A stretch of DNA of 36,389 nucleotides from Trebonia sp. (GTDB taxonomy: Bacteria; Actinomycetota; Actinomycetes; Streptosporangiales; Streptosporangiaceae). Position 1 is the stretch's first letter. Every line of letters starts with the position of its first letter. Location: positions 1-36,389 of the forward strand of contig JASHXJ010000495.1 in the NCBI GenBank assembly GCA_030043595.1, read 5' to 3'. Made by a program: the position numbers and the translations under genes. The notes beneath the pieces are model-generated. The model was not told the origin of the DNA and made no database searches. It was given only the letters and a program-made list of their open reading frames with translations. Of this stretch, positions 17,487-24,662 are shown piece by piece.

Positions 17487-19361
17487 GTGTGCGGGATCGT
17501 CGGCTACGTTGGCAAGCGGGACGCGGCACCTGTCCTGGTGGAGGGGCTGCATCGGCTCGAGTATCGCGGCTACGACTCCGCGGGCCTGGCGGTGTTGCAC
17601 CGCGGCCGGCTGCAGGTGACCAAGACCGCGGGCCGGGTACAGGACCTGCGCGACAAGCTCAAGAGCAACACCAAGGCAACGCTGGGCATCGGTCACACCC
17701 GCTGGGCCACGCACGGTGAGCCGAACGAGATCAATGCCCACCCGCACACCGACACCGCGGGCCGGATCGCGGTGGTCCACAACGGCATCATCGAGAACGC
17801 CGAACATCTCCGTGCCCAGCTCCAGGGCAACGGCGTCAGGCTCGTCTCGGACACCGACACAGAGCCGCTCGCCCACATGATCGCCGCCGAGCTGGCTGCC
17901 GCCGAAGCCAGCACCGGCGACGCCGACGGCGCCGACACCGTCGGCGTCTCGCTCGAAGAGGCCGTGATGCGCACCCTCCGCCACGTCGAAGGCGCCTACG
18001 GCCTAGTCGTACTCGACACGAAGCATCCCGACCAGCTTGTCGTCGCCCGCAACGGCAGCCCGATCGTGCTTGGCCTCGGCGAGGACGAGATGTTCGTCGC
18101 CTCCGACGTGGCCGCCCTGGTCCGCTACACCCGCCAGGTCATCTACCTGGAGGACGGGGAGGTCGCGACGATCCGCGCGACCGACTACCGCACGACCATG
18201 CTCAACGGCGGCCAGGCCAACAAGCAAGTCAGGACCCCCACCACCGTCGACGCAGACGCCGATGACTACGATCTCGGCACGTACCAGGACTACATGCGCA
18301 AGGAAATCCACGAGCAGCCGGACGCCCTGCGCCGTGCGCTGCTGGGCAGGCTCGACGATCGCTTCGCCACCGCCAGACTCGGCGGCATCAACCTGGACGC
18401 CCGTGACCTGCGGAACATCCGTCAGATCAAGTTCCTCGGCTGCGGCTCCGCCTACTACGCGGGCCAGATGGGTGCCATGATCATCGAGGAACTCGCCCGC
18501 ATACCGGCCGACGCCGAGCCGGCCAGCGAGTTCCGCTACCGCTCCCCGGTTGTGGACCCGGACACGCTCTACGTCGCGGTGAGCCAGTCGGGCGAGACGA
18601 GCGACACGCTGATGGCGGTGCAAGAGCTCAAGCGCAAGGGCGGCCAGGTCATCGGCGCGGTCAACGTGGTCGGCAGCGCCATCGGCCGTGAGTGCGGCCG
18701 CGGCATTTTCTTGCACGCGGGCCCCGAGGTAGCGGTTGCCTCCACCAAGGCGCTGACGAACATGGCCGTCAGCTTCGCCCTGCTCGGCCTGCTACTCGGA
18801 CGGGTCCGCGACCTGTCCGCCGCCAGCGGCCACCGCATCATCAGCGGCCTGCGCAACCTGCCCGAACAGGTGAACAAGATCCTCCACAACGAAGAGGAGA
18901 TCGCGACGATCGCCCATCGCTTCGCGCAGGCCGAGCACATGTTTTACATCGGCCGGGTCCGGGGCTGGCCGGTCGCGCGTGAAGGCGCGCAGAAGCTGAA
19001 GGAGATCTCCTACGTGCACGCGGAGGCCTACCAGGCTGGCGAGCTCAAGCACGGCCCGCTGGCACTGATCCACCGCGACATGCCGAGCGTAGTGATCATT
19101 CCGAGCGACGACCTGGTAGCGAAAAATGTATCCACGATCGAGCAGATCAAGGCCCGTGGCGGCCCGGTCATCGCCCTTGCGAGTGCCGAAATTCCCGAAG
19201 GCCTAGCCGACGCGGTCATCAAGGTCCCGAGGGCGGAACCGGAACTCGAGCCGATCCTGCTGAACGTCCCGCTGCAGATCCTCGCTTACCACACCGCGGC
19301 CAAGCTGGGCCGCGACATAGACAAGCCGCGAAACCTAGCCAAGAGCGTAACCGTCGAATAG
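17487..19361 (+). CDS. glmS: glutamine--fructose-6-phosphate aminotransferase (isomerizing)
   Basis: GTG start, Cys2 nucleophile: MCGIVGYVGKRDAAPVLVEGLHRLEYRGYDSAG; SIS domains VSQSGETSDTLMA; C-terminal DKPRNLAKSVTVE. Confidence 0.98.
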   Translation: MCGIVGYVGKRDAAPVLVEGLHRLEYRGYDSAGLAVLHRGRLQVTKTAGRVQDLRDKLKSNTKATLGIGHTRWATHGEPNEINAHPHTDTAGRIAVVHNGIIENAEHLRAQLQGNGVRLVSDTDTEPLAHMIAAELAAAEASTGDADGADTVGVSLEEAVMRTLRHVEGAYGLVVLDTKHPDQLVVARNGSPIVLGLGEDEMFVASDVAALVRYTRQVIYLEDGEVATIRATDYRTTMLNGGQANKQVRTPTTVDADADDYDLGTYQDYMRKEIHEQPDALRRALLGRLDDRFATARLGGINLDARDLRNIRQIKFLGCGSAYYAGQMGAMIIEELARIPADAEPASEFRYRSPVVDPDTLYVAVSQSGETSDTLMAVQELKRKGGQVIGAVNVVGSAIGRECGRGIFLHAGPEVAVASTKALTNMAVSFALLGLLLGRVRDLSAASGHRIISGLRNLPEQVNKILHNEEEIATIAHRFAQAEHMFYIGRVRGWPVAREGAQKLKEISYVHAEAYQAGELKHGPLALIHRDMPSVVIIPSDDLVAKNVSTIEQIKARGGPVIALASAEIPEGLADAVIKVPRAEPELEPILLNVPLQILAYHTAAKLGRDIDKPRNLAKSVTVE

Positions 19362-19367
19362 GGCGAG

Positions 19368-19391
19368 ACGCTGACGTTCCCGCGTCAGCGT
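19368..19391 (+). terminator. hairpin ACGCTGACG-TTCCCG-CGTCAGCGT downstream of glmS
   Basis: 9-bp perfect stem beginning 7 bp after the glmS stop; only a weak T tail. Confidence 0.6.
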
Positions 19392-19476
19392 ATTTGCACC
19401 GCGGTGTCACCCAACTGCGCCATGATTGGAAGTACGCAGCGAATTTGCTCGCTGTCGGAGCACCTGGGGGTGGAAG

Positions 19477-20469
19477 GTGCCTGAAGACGGTTCGGTCGTC
19501 AACCACAGTGATGCCACGATTGGTGGCGATGGATCCGGCGGCCTAGCGCAGGTATCGGAGCCGTCGGGCGCGCCGCCTGCTCAGCCCCAGCCGGGTCCCG
19601 TTCCGTGGGTCCAGGCGATTGGCGCGGCGACTGCGTTCGTCGCGGTGGGACTCGGCCTGGTCTATGGCCTGGGCGCGATATCCATCGGGCTGAGATTGTG
19701 GTTCATAAAAGATCCGGTGACACCCGTTCTGGGACAACTGCCCAGCAGCTTCCTGCTGGTCGACGCATTCAGTGAGCTAATTCTTCCCGTCATTGCCGTC
19801 GGAGCAGCTGCGTACTTTATTCTCGAATTCATCTTGAAGGACAGCTGGCGGCGAGCGCTCACTGCAAATGCCGGCCATCCGCAGAGGCATCTTCTCATCC
19901 TATTTTTCGCTATGCTTGTGGCGCTGGCCCCGCTGGGATTCCTGCAGCTGAATTACACGGAAGTCGGCGTGATTCGTTCCTACTGGGAAATCTTTGGACT
20001 CTGTGCCGCACTGAGCATCCTGTCGATTTACTTGGCGCTCCGTGTCCTGGTACTGGTAAGGGAGCACGAGCAGCAGGCGGAAGCCGAGCGGGAGATGCAC
20101 CGAGGACGTCAGCGTTCCCTGGCTCTGAGCAAGGCAGCGCGTGCCGGAGTGCGCGTGGGTATAGCAGCACTCGCTCTGGTTCCGTCGGTGAGCTTCACGT
20201 TCGCCGCTGCTGCCCCGTTGCCTGTGGTCTACCTCTGTGGCCCATCATTCAATCATGTGGACTCGTCCGGGCGCCACTATGCGGTGGGAAACCTAATCGG
20301 CATCAGCAGCCAATGGGCTTATATTGCCGAGACGCGCATCAACTCAACCGCCGGCACTTATATTGGCAATTATATAGCCGTTATCCCACTCTCGGAAGTC
20401 CAGCTTCAGGCCATCGGCGGTGATGGCGAATGCAATAATATTCTCCCCCCATCTCAGTCACATGGATAA
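19477..20469 (+). CDS. integral membrane protein of unknown function
   Basis: Multiple hydrophobic segments (AATAFVAVGLGLVYGLGAISIGL, LILPVIAVGAAAYFILEFIL, LFFAMLVALAPLGFLQL); GTG start at 19477. Confidence 0.65.
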   Translation: MPEDGSVVNHSDATIGGDGSGGLAQVSEPSGAPPAQPQPGPVPWVQAIGAATAFVAVGLGLVYGLGAISIGLRLWFIKDPVTPVLGQLPSSFLLVDAFSELILPVIAVGAAAYFILEFILKDSWRRALTANAGHPQRHLLILFFAMLVALAPLGFLQLNYTEVGVIRSYWEIFGLCAALSILSIYLALRVLVLVREHEQQAEAEREMHRGRQRSLALSKAARAGVRVGIAALALVPSVSFTFAAAAPLPVVYLCGPSFNHVDSSGRHYAVGNLIGISSQWAYIAETRINSTAGTYIGNYIAVIPLSEVQLQAIGGDGECNNILPPSQSHG

Positions 20470-20596
20470 TCGGGAGACGCACCCTCAATTAGCCGCTTAC
20501 GTGTCACCCAGAACAAGGCCCTCGCCCGCCCCGGCCTGCTGTCGGCCCTGGGCTCGATGCGGCGGAGGGACACGTCAGCTTGCGTAAGACTGGGCC

Positions 20597-21160
20597 ATGG
20601 TCGTCTCCAGCTACATCACCCCGAAGGCCCGCAAGGGCGTGGCAAGCGCAATCCAGGGCCGCGGGCTGGTTGCCGTCGCGCCGATCGCCAAGGACGAGCT
20701 CGTCGCGATCAAGGGCGGTCACATCGTTACCAGCTCTGCCCTGCGATCCCTGCCGGAACGTCTCCAGAACTCCGAGATCCAGATCGCCGACGGCTTTCAC
20801 CTCGTCGCCCTGGAGGAGGCCGAGTATGAGCCGGTCATGCTGTTCATCAATCATTCCTGCGAACCCAACGTGGGCTTCGCGGGCAACATCGTCTTGGTAG
20901 CCATGCGCGCCATCAGTCCGGGCGAGGAGCTAACCACGGACTACGCGCTGTTTGACGACTACGACGACACCATGGAATGCAACTGCGGAACGCCGTCTTG
21001 CCGCGGCACGATCGGCGGCCGGGACTGGCAGCGCCCGGACTTGCAGCGCACGTACGGCAGCTACTTCTCCTCCTACCTTCTGCGCCGACTGTCCCGCCAG
21101 CCCGACGGCGGAGGCTGTGCTCGGTCCGCGTGGCGTGACGGCCCTATAGTTCAGGCATGA
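20597..21160 (+). CDS. SET domain-containing protein (putative lysine methyltransferase)
   Basis: GRGLVAVAPIAKDELVAIKGG, LFINHSCEPNVGF (SET NHS.xPN motif), ISPGEELTTDYALFDD, post-SET-like CNCGTPSCRGTI. Confidence 0.9.
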   Translation: MVVSSYITPKARKGVASAIQGRGLVAVAPIAKDELVAIKGGHIVTSSALRSLPERLQNSEIQIADGFHLVALEEAEYEPVMLFINHSCEPNVGFAGNIVLVAMRAISPGEELTTDYALFDDYDDTMECNCGTPSCRGTIGGRDWQRPDLQRTYGSYFSSYLLRRLSRQPDGGGCARSAWRDGPIVQA

Positions 21161-21318
21161 AGTTTGTTGTGCTCTGCGGACCTGCCAGGAATCCGCCAGA
21201 CCTCGTTGTGGGGCCGTTCGAGACTGCTGAGGATGCCAACGATTGGCTAACTGCGCGTATACCCCAGACGGATCGCTATGCCGTCCCGATGCCGCTTACT
21301 GCGCCACAAGACCGCTGA
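21157..21318 (+). CDS. small ORF, hypothetical protein (53 aa)
   Basis: ATG overlapping the end of the SET gene: MKFVVLCGPARNPPDLVVGPFETAEDANDWLTARIPQTDRYAVPMPLTAPQDR*; not in the supplied ORF track. Confidence 0.55.
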   Translation: MKFVVLCGPARNPPDLVVGPFETAEDANDWLTARIPQTDRYAVPMPLTAPQDR

Positions 21319-21361
21319 ATTAAGCGCGACGTGGCGGCATGGGACCCAACGTCCTCTTCTG

Positions 21362-22084
21362 TTAGCTGAGCCTTGTGCCCGCTCTACCGATCGAGAGGAT
21401 CTTACCGGTCATAGTCCCGTCGTCCAGTTCGCGCAGTCCCGCAATGACCGATTTCGTGCTGACGATCCCGGGGAAGCTGTTCGGCGCGATCGCGTTCACC
21501 CGCACGCCGATCGCGCTGAACTCATCGGCCATATGCCGGGTCAGGGTGTTCATCGCGGCTTTCGAGGCCGCGTACATACTCTGCCCGCGGCCGCTATAGA
21601 CATGGGTCGCGGAGGCGCTGCTCACGTTGATCCACGACCGGTTCCAGGCGCGGTTGTCCCGGTCGTCTCGCTGCCAGAACTCGCGGGCGACGAGCGCCGC
21701 GAGCTGCAAGGGGACGACGACGTTCAGCCGGAACTGGTCCCCGGCGCTGGCGACGAGAGCGCCACTGCCCAGAATGGACCCGAACGTTGGCTGCACGGCG
21801 GCGTGGATCACAACGTCGATCCGGTCGAAGCGAGCGAGGGTGACCTCGACAACCCGGGCCAGATCGGCGTCCTGGGTGAGGTCGGCCTGCACCGCGAAGA
21901 CAGGATGGCCATTCTCCGGCAGATGGCCTGGCTCCAGCGGATCGACCACACGCTGCAGCTGGCTCACGACGGCCGGCGGGCGCGTCCGGTATACGGCCAC
22001 GATGTCGTAGCGATCTGCGTGCGCCCGGCAGAATGCAGAACCGAGCGTCCCGCTGGCGCCGGTGAGTACGCAGACCCGCTTCAT
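21362..22084 (-). CDS. short-chain dehydrogenase/reductase
   Basis: MKRVCVLTGASGTLGSAF (Rossmann TGxxxxxG), YAASKAAMNTLTRHMADEF (YxxxK); ATG 22084 overlaps the upstream stop (ATGA). Confidence 0.9.
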   Translation of the reverse strand: MKRVCVLTGASGTLGSAFCRAHADRYDIVAVYRTRPPAVVSQLQRVVDPLEPGHLPENGHPVFAVQADLTQDADLARVVEVTLARFDRIDVVIHAAVQPTFGSILGSGALVASAGDQFRLNVVVPLQLAALVAREFWQRDDRDNRAWNRSWINVSSASATHVYSGRGQSMYAASKAAMNTLTRHMADEFSAIGVRVNAIAPNSFPGIVSTKSVIAGLRELDDGTMTGKILSIGRAGTRLS

Positions 22085-22845
22085 CGCGACCACGTCACGA
22101 TCGCTCGCTGGCCCCAGCGCTCGACAGCGTGCTCGCGCTTTCTGTGCAGCCAGAGCACGACGCTGTCACGGGTTCCCGCGCGGTTGGCCAGGAACCGGTG
22201 GTACGAGTACGGCGTGCACTCGAAGGCCAGGAGAGAGTTGCTGACCGGAGGTATGCTCTGGACCGCGGTCGAGCCCCGGTGCGCGTACAGCGCGCATTCA
22301 CCGCCGTCCCCCTCCCGCCACGGCGCGTTGTTCAGGAAATAGATCATCGCGATCGCGCGGATCCGCTCGACCGGCTGGGCGCCGGGAGTGAGCGGCTCAC
22401 CGTGCTTGTAGTCACAGCGGGCCGACGACGCGCGGTTGATGCCGTCCGCCCCGGCCGCCGATGCGTCGAACCAGCCTGGGTTGAGGTCGTTGTGAATGGT
22501 GCCGTCGCGGCTGCCCGGCTCGTGATGGTGCAGCGCCGCGCCAACGTCATCGGTGACCTTGACGCCAGCGAGCGCAGCGAGCAGATCGTGCCAGCCGCGC
22601 GAGACGAAAAACGAGAGCGGGCCGTCGATGCCGGGCGGGAAGGAATGGATGTAGGCGTCATAGCCCGTCTTGCCCCGCGGGAACGACTTGTCGAGCCCGC
22701 CGGCGAGGATAGCCCGGAAACTGCCTTCGAGCTCGGCGTAGAACTCGGGACTGAAGACATCAGTCGCCACGAAGTGGGTGAACGGCCGCTCCCGCCGCCA
22801 CCACCGTCGGCTCTGCAGGACCTCCGCTGGTTCCGGCGGGGTCAT
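22081..22845 (-). CDS. 2OG-Fe(II) oxygenase-like protein (prolyl-hydroxylase-like fold)
   Basis: HxD in GTIHNDLNPGW, IAMIYFLNN..WREGDGGECALY, distal His/Arg in YSYHRFLANR: arrangement of an HxD...H facial triad enzyme. Confidence 0.7.
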   Translation of the reverse strand: MTPPEPAEVLQSRRWWRRERPFTHFVATDVFSPEFYAELEGSFRAILAGGLDKSFPRGKTGYDAYIHSFPPGIDGPLSFFVSRGWHDLLAALAGVKVTDDVGAALHHHEPGSRDGTIHNDLNPGWFDASAAGADGINRASSARCDYKHGEPLTPGAQPVERIRAIAMIYFLNNAPWREGDGGECALYAHRGSTAVQSIPPVSNSLLAFECTPYSYHRFLANRAGTRDSVVLWLHRKREHAVERWGQRAIVTWSR

Positions 22846-23348
22846 CGCAGCAGGTAATGCGTCTCGAGCAGCTCCCGGACCCGGTCGAGGGAAGCGGCCG
22901 CATCGGCCCCGGCGGCCTGCTTCTCGGCCTCGACCCTGGCGATGGCGCCCTTCTTGCCGAGTACTCCCCGCAGCACCCCTGCACCCGCGAGCAGCGCACC
23001 TTCCGATGTCTCCCCACGCAGCCGTTCCAGCACCGGCCGGATCGCCGGGAGACCGATGTAGATCAGGGCGCCCGCGGCGGGAAACGTGGTCTCGATCGCC
23101 GGCAGCCGGGCACTGTCCATCTCGAAGACACTGTAATCCAGCCGGGAGACCAGGTAGGGAATCTGGTCGCGCGCCTGCAGCTTCCCAAGCAGATGGAGGG
23201 CGTCGCGGACCGTGCCGCCCTTGCGCCCCTCGGCGATGTACTTCTCGGCGATCGCCCTGATCTCCTCGTGCGAAACGTCACGGTCGCGGAGCACGCGCTC
23301 CATGGCCACGCGCCTCGTCTCCGGGTCATCTGATTCCAGATCGAGCAC
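22842..23348 (-). CDS. HEAT-repeat-like helical protein
   Basis: DDPETRRVAMERVLRDRDVSHEEIRAIAEKYI...TVRDALHLLGKLQARDQIPYLVSRL...AGALIYIGLPAIRPVLERL; GTG start with strong RBS GGGAGGGG. Confidence 0.6.
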   Translation of the reverse strand: MLDLESDDPETRRVAMERVLRDRDVSHEEIRAIAEKYIAEGRKGGTVRDALHLLGKLQARDQIPYLVSRLDYSVFEMDSARLPAIETTFPAAGALIYIGLPAIRPVLERLRGETSEGALLAGAGVLRGVLGKKGAIARVEAEKQAAGADAAASLDRVRELLETHYLLR

Positions 23349-23360
23349 GATTTCCCCTCC

Positions 23361-24662
23361 CTACTGGAGGTTCCAGGATAGTTTGGTCGACCCGGAGCCG
23401 ATCTTGTTGTCCCCCGCGACGTCATTGACCTGTACCCATGTCCACCCCCAGGGAGAGGTTGTCTGCTTCATCGAGAGCACGACAAAGTACCTGGTTATCT
23501 CCGAGCATCGCACGTCCTTGCCCTGGGCATGGACCGCCGCGAACGCCTTGAAACGCATGCGCGTGCGGATGATCGTCCCGAATCCCCAGGCCTCATTGGA
23601 GATCCCGGGGGCGTCCAGATCGAAGAGCCTCGGTGGATCGTCGTCTCGCCACACGTCCAGGCTTGTGTCGTTGCCGGGCGGAATTGTCGCCTTGAATCGG
23701 CGCGCGGTGCTTGCCTCGTCGCCCACGAAGTAGTTGAATTCGGCGTCACGGTCAAGCCGCAGTGCGGCACCGGGGTAACTGAAAGATGCCGGGCTGACAT
23801 CGGCCCCTGCCTCGGTTCCGAATCCCCAGCGTCCGGGGTACGGTTGCCCGGGCCCTCCGGCGGGTCCGAACTCCTGGAACTTGAGGTCCATGTCGTCCGT
23901 GATCGTCGAGTCCTGGTAGGTGCTCTTCTTGTTGTTCGCGGCGGAAACCGGGCCGCTCCACCGGACGTCCGGTTTGTCAACCCACAGCACCGTGAACAGG
24001 ACCGAGCCGAGCACGCTGCCGTCGGCGCTGATGGAGATCGTCACGTCGCGCATCGTGACGCTTTCATTGACCCCTTGAACCCAGAGGTCTATCGGCAGGT
24101 CGGCCGCCGGGAACTTGGCCGGGAGCGGGAGAAAGAACCCGCCCTGCTCACTGTTCCAGATCTGGACCTTGTCGTTGTTGACGGTCAGCTCGATGTCACC
24201 CTGGTATGAGGCTGGCTCTGGCCGATCGATGGTGATCTTCTGCCGGGGCGCGTTGTTGTTGTCCGCCAGCTTGACGACAAGGCCCCCGGCCGCCCCGATC
24301 CCCGCGCCGCCGATCGACCCTGTCGTCGCATAGCGCCCGGGCAGTCGCCCCGCGATCAGCCAGTCCTCGCCAGGCACCTCGTCCTCTGGCGCCGGCGGGT
24401 TGGCGTCGATCTCAATGATGTCGGAGACCTCAGGCTCGGGTTCCGGTTCGGGCTCAGGTTCAGGCTCAGGCTCGGCTTCTCCCTCAGGCTCGGGTTCGCC
24501 CTCGCCCTCGGCCTCCCCTTCGCCTTCGCCCTCTCCGGGCTCTCCTGGCTCACCAGGTCCTTCCGGCTCTCCCGGTTCCCCGGGCCCCCCGGGCGGAAGG
24601 TCCGGGATGGCGGGCAGGTCCTCACCACGCTCGGGCACTTGCGACACCGTCTCGTCATTCAT
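23361..24662 (-). CDS. protein with N-terminal Gly-Glu-Pro/(Glu-Pro)7 tract and Trp-rich C-terminal region; function unknown
   Basis: 434 aa from ATG 24662 overlapping the upstream stop; PGGPGEPGEPEGPGEPGEPGEGEGEGEAEGEGEPEPEGEAEPEPEPEPEPEPEPEVSD then a non-repetitive body. Confidence 0.7.
   Translation of the reverse strand: MNDETVSQVPERGEDLPAIPDLPPGGPGEPGEPEGPGEPGEPGEGEGEGEAEGEGEPEPEGEAEPEPEPEPEPEPEPEVSDIIEIDANPPAPEDEVPGEDWLIAGRLPGRYATTGSIGGAGIGAAGGLVVKLADNNNAPRQKITIDRPEPASYQGDIELTVNNDKVQIWNSEQGGFFLPLPAKFPAADLPIDLWVQGVNESVTMRDVTISISADGSVLGSVLFTVLWVDKPDVRWSGPVSAANNKKSTYQDSTITDDMDLKFQEFGPAGGPGQPYPGRWGFGTEAGADVSPASFSYPGAALRLDRDAEFNYFVGDEASTARRFKATIPPGNDTSLDVWRDDDPPRLFDLDAPGISNEAWGFGTIIRTRMRFKAFAAVHAQGKDVRCSEITRYFVVLSMKQTTSPWGWTWVQVNDVAGDNKIGSGSTKLSWNLQ
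24429..24590 (-). repeat. DNA encoding GEP/EP low-complexity tract (residues 25-78 of the 434-aa protein)
   Basis: Hexanucleotide-like CCNGAR alternation with third-position variation. Confidence 0.85.

Noticed and set aside
21278-22342. 354-aa plus-strand ORF opposite the SDR and oxygenase
   Set aside because: Antisense shadow ORF without recognisable motifs.
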